Assembly (NCBI GenBank): GCA_002365855.1
Contig: DFAP01000094.1
Coordinates: 3,825-67,824, forward strand
DNA: 64,000 nt
Source: Pelotomaculum sp. UBA3103
GTDB lineage: Bacteria; Bacillota; Desulfotomaculia; Desulfotomaculales; Pelotomaculaceae
Direction: 5' to 3'
A model generated the notes under the pieces. That model saw only the letters and a list, made by a program, of their open reading frames with translations, made no database searches and had not been told where the DNA came from. The translations under genes and the position numbers were made by a program. Of the stretch, positions 51,611-60,461 are shown piece after piece. Each line of letters begins with the position of its first letter. The first letter of the stretch is position 1.

Positions 51611-51900
51611 TGATCCAAATCATCCAGAAGGTCTTCCGCATTTTCAAAGGATTTTACCCTTCCGGCAGCTATATCTTCTTCTGCTTCTTTCTCGCCTTCC
51701 TGCCACTCTTTTGTCCAGAACCAGGTTTGATCGGCTGGGATTAGTTTCATGGGAATAAGAATAACCTTGCCTTCCTCTATTTGTACCTGAAATATATCCC
51801 CATCGTTTAATGGTATGTTGTGTTCTTTTAGTAGCCCCAGGCTCACTACACCGCGTTTTTGAACAATAATATTACCTACTACTTGACCCATGACTGTCAC
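51607..51900 (-). CDS. AbrB/MazE-type antitoxin
   Basis: 97 aa. The N-terminal swapped-hairpin (VGNIIVQKRGVVSLGLLKEHNIPLNDGD) is of AbrB/MazE form, although the usual initial strand is less typical, and the acidic C-terminus (EWQEGEKEAEEDIAAGRVKSF, ENAEDLLDDLDQ) is the kind that binds a toxin. It overlaps the toxin start. Presumed to repress its own operon as a complex with toxin. Confidence 0.82.
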   Translation of the reverse strand: MTVMGQVVGNIIVQKRGVVSLGLLKEHNIPLNDGDIFQVQIEEGKVILIPMKLIPADQTWFWTKEWQEGEKEAEEDIAAGRVKSFENAEDLLDDLDQ

Positions 51901-52074
51901 TCCTATTACCTAACTGTTTTACAGCCATACTGCATTACTGAATTGTATATCAGAAGCTGATCATTGTCAATGATTTCTTACTCCTCTATCCACGTGATAT
52001 CTTTATGTAGACTTTAATTTGAGGATTTTGGGAAATAACTATCTAAAGCAGTCCGATTTCGGAGGTGTTATTGT

Positions 52075-53346
52075 TTGGTCAGACAATACCAGCAGATACC
52101 TAAATGGAACGCTGTTTCCCAGGAAGACTGGAATAATTGGAAATGGCAATTGGCAAACCGCATCACAAATCTAGAAGAGTTAAATGAGATTATTCCTCTA
52201 TCTGAAGAAGAAAGTGAAGGAATCGCCCGCTCCCTGGGAACTCTTCGGATGGCCATAACACCTTATTATGCCACGCTTATGGATCCCGGCGATCCCGATG
52301 ACCCTATCAGAAAACAAGCAGTGCCGATTTCCCTGGAAATGCAGGACAGTGATTTTGATTTAGAGGATCCGCTGCACGAGGAGGTGGACTCCCCGGTACC
52401 CGGCTTGACCCACCGCTACCCGGACCGGGTTTTATTACTGGTCACGGACCAGTGTTCGATGTACTGCCGGCACTGTACCAGGAGAAGGTTTGCAGGAACT
52501 AACGATGAAGAGCGGCCCCAGGAACAGATTAATAAAGCCCTTGAATATATCAGGGATCATCCGGTTATCCGGGATGTAATACTATCCGGAGGGGACAGCC
52601 TGTGCATCTCAGATGAACGGTTGGAAATGATCCTGCAGCGCCTCCGGGAGATTCCTCATGTTGAAATAATCCGTATCGGCACTAGAACACCCGTAGTGAT
52701 GCCCCAGAGAATTACACCTGAGTTGTGCAGGGTCATCAAAAAGTACCACCCGGTTTGGTTAAATACTCATTTTAACCACCCCAGGGAAATAACTCCTGAA
52801 TCAAAAAAAGCATGTGCCATGCTGGCCGATGCCGGCATTCCTTTGGGCAACCAGACAGTACTTTTGAGAGGTGTTAATGACTGTCCCTACGTTATTAAAG
52901 ATTTGATGCACCGCCTGCTGGAAAACAGGGTCCGCCCTTATTATATCTACCAATGTGATCTTTCTTCCGGGATTGAACACTTTCGCACTTCCGTCGCCAA
53001 GGGAATTGAGATAATGGAAATACTAAGAGGTCATACTTCCGGCCTGGCGGTACCGACCTATGTCATCGACGCCCCCGGAGGAGGAGGAAAAATACCAGTA
53101 ATGCCTCAATATTTAATATCACAGTCCGAACAAAAAGTATTTCTAAGGAATTACGAAGGAGTGATCTCTGCTTATACTGAGCCACTTCATAGAGATGATC
53201 CCTGTGACAACTGCCAGGAATGTCCCCGCCTGAGGGATAAGGACCCTATTGGCCTGGAGAAACTTCTTAGCGGAAAAAAAATCAGCCTGGTTCCGGTAGG
53301 TAATGTAAGAGCCCGCCGCACAAAGGACTGGGGAACCTGCAAATAG
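52075..53346 (+). CDS. ablA: Lysine 2,3-aminomutase
   Basis: 423 aa radical-SAM PLP enzyme that converts L-alpha-lysine to L-beta-lysine. The SAM cluster is CSMYCRHC (CxxxCxxC); GGDSLCIS and the PLP Lys in [11 protein letters not shown] follow; the C-terminal CDNCQECPR is the zinc tail. The start is TTG 52075 with GGAGG about 6-8 bases upstream. Followed after 11 bases by the acetyltransferase, so it makes N-epsilon-acetyl-beta-lysine, an osmolyte of methanogens and anaerobic Firmicutes. Confidence 0.95.
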   Translation: MVRQYQQIPKWNAVSQEDWNNWKWQLANRITNLEELNEIIPLSEEESEGIARSLGTLRMAITPYYATLMDPGDPDDPIRKQAVPISLEMQDSDFDLEDPLHEEVDSPVPGLTHRYPDRVLLLVTDQCSMYCRHCTRRRFAGTNDEERPQEQINKALEYIRDHPVIRDVILSGGDSLCISDERLEMILQRLREIPHVEIIRIGTRTPVVMPQRITPELCRVIKKYHPVWLNTHFNHPREITPESKKACAMLADAGIPLGNQTVLLRGVNDCPYVIKDLMHRLLENRVRPYYIYQCDLSSGIEHFRTSVAKGIEIMEILRGHTSGLAVPTYVIDAPGGGGKIPVMPQYLISQSEQKVFLRNYEGVISAYTEPLHRDDPCDNCQECPRLRDKDPIGLEKLLSGKKISLVPVGNVRARRTKDWGTCK

Positions 53347-53357
53347 GGAGTGATATT

Positions 53358-54242
53358 TTGAGCAACCGGCGGCAGGCTTGCCATGCATGTCCGATGAAGA
53401 CAAAAAAAATTTTTTTTAAAGGTCTCCCAATAGAAATAGGCTTAGACTTCACGAACAACAGATTGAAGGTATTTTCCTATGAAGCCGCTAAGTATTCTCA
53501 ACTGGCAGAATGGATTAAGGGAATTGCTAAGGAAAAAAATCTAGGTAAAATTTTATTTAACTCCAAGGAGGATGGTTGCCTGGATCTGGAATCGGCCGGT
53601 TTTGTGCTGGAGGGAACAATACCCGGTTTCTTCAACGGCGAGCAGGCCTATTGCTATTCCTTTTTTATCGACCCGGCCAGATCTTTAAGCGCGTACCAGG
53701 AGGAAGAGGACCAAATACTGAAAGATGTACGCGGCAACAAGGCCCCGGCAAAAAGTGAAGCAAAACTCCCAACCGGTTATAAACTGCGGGAAATTCGGGA
53801 AGGTGATGTAGAAAGTTTAGTAAGCCTGTATAAAAATGTTTTTGCCTCTTACCCAAGCCCGTTATTTAACCCCGGGTACATAAAAGAGGTTATGAAGAGA
53901 CATGTCTATTTCCTGGCTATTTTCGATGAAGATGTGCCGGTCAGCGCAGGATCGGCTGAGATGGATTTAATCAATAACAATGCAGAGATTACGGACTTGG
54001 CCACCCAGCCCCGCGCCAGGGGCCTGGGGCTTGCAACCATGTTAATGGAAGCCCTGGAAAAAAAGATGCGCGAGCGCCAAATAAACTGTCTTTACAGTCT
54101 GTGCCGGGCAGGGGTGCCCGGGGTCAACCGGGCCTTATACAAGCTTGATTATAGTTTTCAGGGCCGTTTAATCAACAACTGCCACATTGGAGGACGGTTT
54201 GAGGATATGAATATTTGGGTTAAATGGCTTCCCAATTTCTAA
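53358..54242 (+). CDS. ablB: Beta-lysine N6-acetyltransferase
   Basis: 294 aa from TTG 53358 with GGGAG upstream. The C-terminal GNAT domain has ATQPRARGLGLATMLMEAL, the acetyl-CoA pyrophosphate loop. The N-terminal half (KVFSYEAAKYSQLAEWIKGI) is characteristic of AblB. It acetylates beta-lysine made by AblA to give N-epsilon-acetyl-beta-lysine for salt adaptation. The stop lies next to the decayed toxin-antitoxin DNA. Confidence 0.92.
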   Translation: MSNRRQACHACPMKTKKIFFKGLPIEIGLDFTNNRLKVFSYEAAKYSQLAEWIKGIAKEKNLGKILFNSKEDGCLDLESAGFVLEGTIPGFFNGEQAYCYSFFIDPARSLSAYQEEEDQILKDVRGNKAPAKSEAKLPTGYKLREIREGDVESLVSLYKNVFASYPSPLFNPGYIKEVMKRHVYFLAIFDEDVPVSAGSAEMDLINNNAEITDLATQPRARGLGLATMLMEALEKKMRERQINCLYSLCRAGVPGVNRALYKLDYSFQGRLINNCHIGGRFEDMNIWVKWLPNF

Positions 54243-54410
54243 TAATGATTGTATCCCCTGTCTCAGTTAAATTAATATGCAACTCCATAGTACAACCCGC
54301 TTCCCGTACATTCATCGAACCAATTCATCCAGAAGGTCTTCCGCGTTTTCAAAGGATTTTACCCTTCCCGCCATCACGGCCTGCTCGGTTTCGAGTTTTT
54401 ATGGACAGTT
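54228..54410 (-). pseudogene. Relic of a second RelE-type toxin-antitoxin locus
   Basis: Bases 54231-54310 match 51386-51460 (inside the RelE toxin), and 54310-54370 match 51604-51664 (toxin start and antitoxin end) at high identity, with about 150 bases missing in between. Short frames here have no intact product. It is an internally deleted copy in the same orientation, between ablB and the type I restriction operon. Confidence 0.75.
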
Positions 54411-54432
54411 CTTATGCGCTTATGCCAATTTC

Positions 54433-55164
54433 TCAATACCCCAGCCCCTTTACTACCTCGTGATCAAGAACTCTTTTACGCTCTTGCCAATCCGGCATAT
54501 GCACGGTCAAAAATTCATAAAAATCTTTATTATGTTTGGGGTGGAGAAAGTGCGCCAATTCGTGTAAAACAACATAATCAATACAGGGCGGCGGAGCTTT
54601 GTACAAATAGTAATTCAGATTGATTTTGCCGTGCTTTCTGGAGCAGCTGCCCCAGAGTGTTTTCATCTTTCTGATTTGAAGCGCCGGTTTATCGATGCCA
54701 TGTTTGGCAACGACCGGATAAAAGCTGTCAATAGCCGCCAAAAAATATGCCGTGCTCTGTTTTCGCCACCAGCGCTCAAATTGCTTTTGTAAAGCTTGTT
54801 TATCCTTGGTAGCGGGAGATTGTATGTAAACATAGCCTTCCTTTTGTTCTATTTTGTATATTTTCGCTTCATTGACAATAATTCTGATTTGCCTGCCCAA
54901 AACGCGGGTGGACACCCCGCTGGATATCCTTGTTTCAAACTCAACGGCCCCCGTATCCTTAAAGCAATTCAAGGACTTTTCAATCCATTTAGTTTTACTT
55001 TTAAGAAAATCGTTGATACATTCGTCCGGTACTCCAAGTGGCGCCGACAGTTTTACGATGCCGTTTGGAAACACCTTGAGCCGGATTTTTTTTACACTTT
55101 TACGCTCGATAATCACTTCAACATCACTTAATGGCCTTGTCAAACATAGTTTTTTTATATTCAT
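54433..55164 (-). CDS. YgjP-type (M48-like) zinc metallopeptidase
   Basis: 243 aa. The zinc motif is VLHELAHFLHPKHNKDFY (HELAH plus downstream His) and the body matches YgjP/DUF45, with a lead domain of beta strands rather than a signal peptide (cytoplasmic). A second element is KMKTLWGSCSRKHGKINLNY, a family signature. It starts 3 bases after hsdR, so it is the last gene of the restriction operon. YgjP homologues are frequent near type I systems; the role there is not known. Confidence 0.9.
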   Translation of the reverse strand: MNIKKLCLTRPLSDVEVIIERKSVKKIRLKVFPNGIVKLSAPLGVPDECINDFLKSKTKWIEKSLNCFKDTGAVEFETRISSGVSTRVLGRQIRIIVNEAKIYKIEQKEGYVYIQSPATKDKQALQKQFERWWRKQSTAYFLAAIDSFYPVVAKHGIDKPALQIRKMKTLWGSCSRKHGKINLNYYLYKAPPPCIDYVVLHELAHFLHPKHNKDFYEFLTVHMPDWQERKRVLDHEVVKGLGY

Positions 55165-55167
55165 AGC

Positions 55168-58100
55168 TTAATACCTGCTTACTGCTGTTTTCATTAGTCC
55201 TTCCAGCATAAGATCAATTTTCTCAACAGGCAGCTCCAGCTCATGTTCTTCGGTAAAATCCCAGATAAGATCGTCAAGCGCCTGCTCCATATCTTTATGC
55301 ACTGCCACGTTAAAACGCCAATCCACCTTGGCCCGGCCGGATATAGCCTTTTTAACCTCGATAGCCAATAGTCCCATGGCTTCATCCGTTTCCGGCGATA
55401 TATCGTTTATCGCCCCGGCAATGATATTCTGAATTGATCCGTAAAAAGCTTTCGCATCGCTGTCGTTGTCTATGCAGGCGGGGTAGTGATGGCCGGTATA
55501 ACCCCTTTTAAAATCATCCGCCATTCTCTCCATTTTATAGAGATAAGAATCATCATTTCTTGACGCCTTGTATTCGGCAAGGGTTTCTTTAACCTGCTCG
55601 GAAAACTTTTTGTACAGTAAAGGGTCTTCATAACGACAGGTTTCCAGTTCTCCAGCCATGCGGGTACGAATGGCGTCACCTTTGGCCGCTTTACTTTCCA
55701 GTTTATCAAGCTGCTCTTTCATCCCTTCGGTGTCGTGGATCGAAACAGGTTCAACAATGATCCGGCTCGGTTCGGAAAGCACAAAGTTATTCAGCAGGCT
55801 TCGAATGCCGTCTTCATATTTACTAAAATCCATTTTTTCATTGTATCGAAGCAAAACCGCCCCGCGTAGTTTTTGGAAATGAAGCAAGTCCTGCTTATAT
55901 TTCTGAACCTGGTCATATCCAATGGCATTATATAAGGCATAACTTCCCATAGCTAAACCTAATAAACGGGAAAACACCGACAGTTTTTCAAAAAACATCT
56001 TTCTTAAATCATCGTGTGCCAGCACGCTTTGCCAGCCTTCGGAACTGTTACGCTCAAATTCTTTCCCCTCAAATATCGCCCACAATTCCTGATAGACTTT
56101 CCCCAACTTGAGCTTCTGATCACCAGCGCCAAGAATAGCATTTTCTATGTCAGCCTGATCATATCCATCCATGCCGGATTTTTTATCTGTATACATATCC
56201 ACAGCAGTGTTAAGCTTGCTAAAAACACCCCAGTAATCCACGATGAGCCCGAAGTCCTTGCCGGGATACACGCGGTTGACCCGGGCAATGGCCTGCAACA
56301 GCGAGTGTTCCTTCATGGGTTTATCCACATACAGCACGGCGGCAACCGGCGCGTCAAAGCCGGTTAGAAGCATATCCTTGACGATAAGCATACTCACATC
56401 TTCACCGCTGATAAAGCTGTTTTTGGCCCAGTCCTCATATTCCTCGTGGTTATTGCCAAAGAGAGGCTCCACCTCTTCTTTGAAAAAGGCCCTGATTTTT
56501 TCTTTGTTTTCACTGGTAAGCTCATCACCCTCATTAATATTTTCGGGCGATATCACCACCGCTGTTTTTACACCGCCAAGCTTTTTTATGGATTTATGCA
56601 GGTCAATAGCCGCCGGACGGGATGAGGCCGCGACCATGGCCTTAAACCCCTTCGGCCTGGCGTAACTAATGAAGTGCTCATGAATGTCAAAGGCCACCAT
56701 GTCGATACGCTGGCGGGTCTGCGCCAGGGGCAAAAACCGGCTCCACTTGCGCTTGATATCTTCCTGCCGCTCTTGATCCAGCGGTGCGATGATATATTTG
56801 AGATAATCGTCAATCTTCTCGCCGGCCACATTTTGTGGTATGATCCTGCCCTCATAGACCAGGGGTACGATGACACCATCTTCCACAGCCCGGTCAATAG
56901 GGTAACTGTCGATGAGCGGTCCAAACCGTGCGTAAGTGTTAAATTTGTCTTTCTTTAGCAGAGGTGTGCCGGTAAATCCTATTTTTATCGCATTGGGCAG
57001 CACATCAATCATAAAGTTGTGAAGTTGGCCTGAGTGGGTCCGGTGACTTTCGTCCACCAGCAGGAAGATATTGTCGTCTTTAATCTTAACCCTGCTTTTT
57101 GCTGCCGCGTCAAACTTATGTACAAGGGTGGTAATTATCGTTTCGCCTTTGTCACGCAACAGACCGACCAGGCCTTTGCCTGTTTTGGCCCGGGCCGGAT
57201 GAAGCTGTGTTTTAGCGAAATTATCCCTGAGTTGTTTATCCAGGTTGATCCGGTCGTTGACCAGCACGAAACGGGGATTTTTGAGATCAGGATCAGCTAT
57301 GATTCTTTTAACCAGCATCACCATGGTAAGAGATTTACCGCTGCCCTGCGTATGCCAGATCACACCGTTTTTCGTATTCCTGTCGTCTGCGCCTTTTATG
57401 CGTTTCATGGCTGTTTGAATGCCGAAAAACTGCTGGTAGCGGGCTATTTTTTTTATATTGTTATCATACAGGATGAAATGACGAATCAGCTCCAGCAGCC
57501 GCTCCCTGGAAAGCATGGAAACAATAGACCTGTCCTGCTCTATGACTCGTCCGTCGGGGCTGATATTATTGCATTTTTCCTGCTGCCATTTATAGTCCTT
57601 TTCCCGCCAGGTGGTGAAGTATTCGGGCAATGTGCCGCAGGTGCCGTATTTAACAGCATTGGGGTTCATGGCTATAACAACCTGGGTGAATTTGAACAGG
57701 TGGGGGATATATCCGGGTTGCCAGTTGCGCACATTCTGGGCAACACCTTTTTCCACATCGACACTGGAGTTTTTACACTCGATCACCACCAGGGGCATGC
57801 CGTTGATGAGCAGCACAATATCCGGGCGCGCAAACTTGCCGTTCGCCCGTTCCACCGAGAATTCATCAGTGACCTGCCAGATATTGTTTTCCGGATGCTC
57901 CCAGTCGATAAACTTCAGGTCGAAAGACTGGCGGCCGCCGTCAAACAATTCCTCTTCATAGCTGTTGCCGGAGAGGAGCAGGTCATAGATGGTCTTGCTC
58001 GCCGGCATCAAACCGGAAACAAGCGGCACGTCGATATCGTTAATGGCCTTGCCGACAGACCGGCCGGAAAAAGGCGTTCGCTTGCCTCTGTATACAAAAG

Positions 58101-58275
58101 ACTGGCGGTACAAAAACTCACGCAAAACCTCCGGGAATAACACGTTGGAAAGCCGTCCCCGCAAGATTTCCGCCTGGGAACGGGGTATGTATTGATAGCC
58201 TAGTTTTTCTAAAACTCTTATCGCTCGGTCCTGGCTCTCCGGGCGTTCGTTGAATATGGTGTGGTCGGGCATCAA
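55168..58275 (-). CDS. hsdR: Type I restriction enzyme, motor/nuclease subunit
   Basis: 1035 aa. The N-terminal nuclease has the PD-ExK core in RPDIVLLINGMPLVVIECKN. The SF2 motor follows: Walker A in HTQGSGKSLTMV (about 305-316), DESHRTHSG (DExx box), GFTGTPLL and QAIARVNRVYPGKDFG (motif VI). The C-terminal region is helical and binds the rest of the complex. It overlaps the hsdS stop by 4 bases. Translocates and cleaves DNA lacking the protective methylation. Confidence 0.96.
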   Translation of the reverse strand: MMPDHTIFNERPESQDRAIRVLEKLGYQYIPRSQAEILRGRLSNVLFPEVLREFLYRQSFVYRGKRTPFSGRSVGKAINDIDVPLVSGLMPASKTIYDLLLSGNSYEEELFDGGRQSFDLKFIDWEHPENNIWQVTDEFSVERANGKFARPDIVLLINGMPLVVIECKNSSVDVEKGVAQNVRNWQPGYIPHLFKFTQVVIAMNPNAVKYGTCGTLPEYFTTWREKDYKWQQEKCNNISPDGRVIEQDRSIVSMLSRERLLELIRHFILYDNNIKKIARYQQFFGIQTAMKRIKGADDRNTKNGVIWHTQGSGKSLTMVMLVKRIIADPDLKNPRFVLVNDRINLDKQLRDNFAKTQLHPARAKTGKGLVGLLRDKGETIITTLVHKFDAAAKSRVKIKDDNIFLLVDESHRTHSGQLHNFMIDVLPNAIKIGFTGTPLLKKDKFNTYARFGPLIDSYPIDRAVEDGVIVPLVYEGRIIPQNVAGEKIDDYLKYIIAPLDQERQEDIKRKWSRFLPLAQTRQRIDMVAFDIHEHFISYARPKGFKAMVAASSRPAAIDLHKSIKKLGGVKTAVVISPENINEGDELTSENKEKIRAFFKEEVEPLFGNNHEEYEDWAKNSFISGEDVSMLIVKDMLLTGFDAPVAAVLYVDKPMKEHSLLQAIARVNRVYPGKDFGLIVDYWGVFSKLNTAVDMYTDKKSGMDGYDQADIENAILGAGDQKLKLGKVYQELWAIFEGKEFERNSSEGWQSVLAHDDLRKMFFEKLSVFSRLLGLAMGSYALYNAIGYDQVQKYKQDLLHFQKLRGAVLLRYNEKMDFSKYEDGIRSLLNNFVLSEPSRIIVEPVSIHDTEGMKEQLDKLESKAAKGDAIRTRMAGELETCRYEDPLLYKKFSEQVKETLAEYKASRNDDSYLYKMERMADDFKRGYTGHHYPACIDNDSDAKAFYGSIQNIIAGAINDISPETDEAMGLLAIEVKKAISGRAKVDWRFNVAVHKDMEQALDDLIWDFTEEHELELPVEKIDLMLEGLMKTAVSRY

Positions 58276-59525
58276 GAAACCTCCTGCGTATTGACTCTAA
58301 CTGCGCCTGTCAGCAATAGCTGCGTCAGGGCTTTTTTCTGTTTTTTAAGCTCATCAAGCTGCTTTTCATGCAGGTCAATTTCACGGTCTGCCGTGGATAA
58401 TATTTCGGCGATGGCAGTTTGTTCATTTGTTGACGGGTATTTGATTTTTAGTTTTTTTATTTCGTCGCCGCTGATAGCATCGAATGTACTCCCTTGAGAT
58501 ACTTTTGCCCATTTATCCTCTATACTAAGTAAATATTGAAACATATAATTCTGATTATGTTTGGAACAAATAGCGCTTACACCTCTACCAATACAAGCTT
58601 TCTGATCAGCTATTGAAACGGTTCCTACTGGTGCTCTAACGGTTAAAATAATATCTCCAACATTACACATTTTCGTTATTTGCGTTGTCCATATTCGAGG
58701 TTTAGTAACCCTGTTATGGCAGTCTGCATTTCCTTGTATAAGAGGAAATCCGGCCTTATCTTCGTTATATGCCTTTGAATCAGGAGATTGCCCCATTATT
58801 ATTTTACAAATTTCCTCCAACTGCACCTCTTTCCACTTGTCGGTGAATCCGGGAAGGCGTTTTTTGCCGGTGAGCAGGTTTTGCATCAGCCATTTTTTCT
58901 GCTGCTTTTTCTCGGAGATAAGACGTTTTTCCAATTCGATGGCCCTGTCCCAGGTTGAGAGAATCTCGGCAATCTCTTCCTGCTCGGGCAGAGAAGGGAG
59001 AACAGCAAAGAGTTTTAGAAAAGAACTTTTACTCATAACTCTGTTTCTTCCTGCCCCTCCTGGGGATATATCTGATAACATCTTTTTAAAATACGGCTGA
59101 ATCACATAATATTTGTAAAAATACGGGCAAGCTTTTTCATTAAACACGAACGTTGGAAACCTGTGCGATACTAATTTCCCCTCATCATCTCGCTTCGCCA
59201 GCGCTATTGCATGTTCCCATGCAAACGTGATATTAACAATTAAATCATTCTCGGCAACCGAAAACAGTTCCTTCATAGCAATAGAATCCGGATCATCAAC
59301 AAATTCATGAAAAGTCCCTTTAGCATGACTCTTAAGACCAAGACGCCAATAGCCATCTTGCGGTTTAGATACTCTTCTCTCCACTTGCTTAAGGATGTGC
59401 TCGAGTTGTTTTATATCCCACTCATTCGGCACTATACCAACTTTAGTCTTTTTATACCCCTTAGGCGCTACGCCCTTTTGGATCTGCTCAATGCGTTTTT
59501 TTATTTCAGATTTCAATATTTGCAC
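58272..59525 (-). CDS. hsdS: Type I restriction enzyme, specificity subunit
   Basis: 417 aa with two target-recognition domains (about 25-150 and 215-345) and two related conserved helical regions: EQEEIAEILSTWDRAIELEK and EQTAIAEILSTADREIDLH. The second region is followed by LTGAVRVNTQEV. Each recognition domain reads one half of a bipartite target. It is 90 bases after dinD and overlaps hsdR. Confidence 0.95.
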   Translation of the reverse strand: MQILKSEIKKRIEQIQKGVAPKGYKKTKVGIVPNEWDIKQLEHILKQVERRVSKPQDGYWRLGLKSHAKGTFHEFVDDPDSIAMKELFSVAENDLIVNITFAWEHAIALAKRDDEGKLVSHRFPTFVFNEKACPYFYKYYVIQPYFKKMLSDISPGGAGRNRVMSKSSFLKLFAVLPSLPEQEEIAEILSTWDRAIELEKRLISEKKQQKKWLMQNLLTGKKRLPGFTDKWKEVQLEEICKIIMGQSPDSKAYNEDKAGFPLIQGNADCHNRVTKPRIWTTQITKMCNVGDIILTVRAPVGTVSIADQKACIGRGVSAICSKHNQNYMFQYLLSIEDKWAKVSQGSTFDAISGDEIKKLKIKYPSTNEQTAIAEILSTADREIDLHEKQLDELKKQKKALTQLLLTGAVRVNTQEVS

Positions 59526-59615
59526 CTACACTCACTTAGAAAATTTTCTACATAATCAATTATCAAAAAGATTACTTGACAACTGAATTTTTGTCTGTAT
59601 AGCCGTTCTGTTTTT

Positions 59616-60461
59616 TTACCTTGTAACATTTTTGCCCTCTAATTTTTTCGGTTCTTTCATTTCAAGTTGCTTGATGCTTTCATCAGGAGTAGGCAGGTCC
59701 TCGGGCATGGTTCCGCCCAGTTTTTTGATTGTATTCCGAACGGTTTTGCCCACGACAAAATGGGTCCGGTTGGCCCTTTCTTTCCCTTTTACCTTATCTC
59801 TTCTGATTTTTTCATCTGTCTGGGTCGCGCGGAACAGATTCGCAGCAAGCTCTGTGCTGCCCATATGGTCAAGTATCTTTTGACTTTTCTTCAAACTCTT
59901 TCTTTGATGTATTTCTTTGACACCCAAGCCGCCATAAAGACCCTGGTAGCCTTTGTTTTGAAATACCGCGTATTCCTGCTGAGTTTTAACTCCCGCCATC
60001 TGGGCGGCTTCGGCCAGGGATTTATTGTGGTCGCGTATTTCATCCCGTATTGCCAGGCGTTTTGCGTCCTCATCCAGTTTATTGAATTCGTCCTGTAATT
60101 CCTGACGCCTGGTTTGTACGGCAAAATAGGTTTGTCCCAGGGCTATAATCTTCTTTCTCGGATCGGCGTTTTGCACAATTAAATAACAGGCGTAGCGCGA
60201 AAGCTCGATATCTTCAATTTCTCGTTGGGCTCCCTTTGCCAGCTCTATCATTTTCGTGACGTCACGAAAATGATCTTCCAGGTCGATATTACTGTTTTCG
60301 CAAGCTTCCTTTGCTTTTTCTAAAACTTTATAAAAATTTTCCCAGCGGGCATATTCAAGAACAGAAGCCAGTTCCCTTGCCAGCCAACATTCTACTCCAT
60401 ATTCATTGATGTGTTTAATATCCTCAAAAGTTTTTTCGCTATATTTTTGAATATTGCTCAC
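59616..60461 (-). CDS. dinD: DinD-like protein within the restriction operon
   Basis: 281 aa matching DinD: FEDIKHINEYGVECWLARELA at the N-terminus (BRO-like fold), the mid region DIELSRYACYLIVQNADPRK and the tail RTHFVVGKTVRNTIKKLGGTMPEDLP. DinD in E. coli is SOS-induced and inhibits RecA filaments. It overlaps hsdM by 4 bases, so it is translated with the restriction genes. I saw no SOS box upstream in this operon. Confidence 0.92.
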   Translation of the reverse strand: MSNIQKYSEKTFEDIKHINEYGVECWLARELASVLEYARWENFYKVLEKAKEACENSNIDLEDHFRDVTKMIELAKGAQREIEDIELSRYACYLIVQNADPRKKIIALGQTYFAVQTRRQELQDEFNKLDEDAKRLAIRDEIRDHNKSLAEAAQMAGVKTQQEYAVFQNKGYQGLYGGLGVKEIHQRKSLKKSQKILDHMGSTELAANLFRATQTDEKIRRDKVKGKERANRTHFVVGKTVRNTIKKLGGTMPEDLPTPDESIKQLEMKEPKKLEGKNVTR

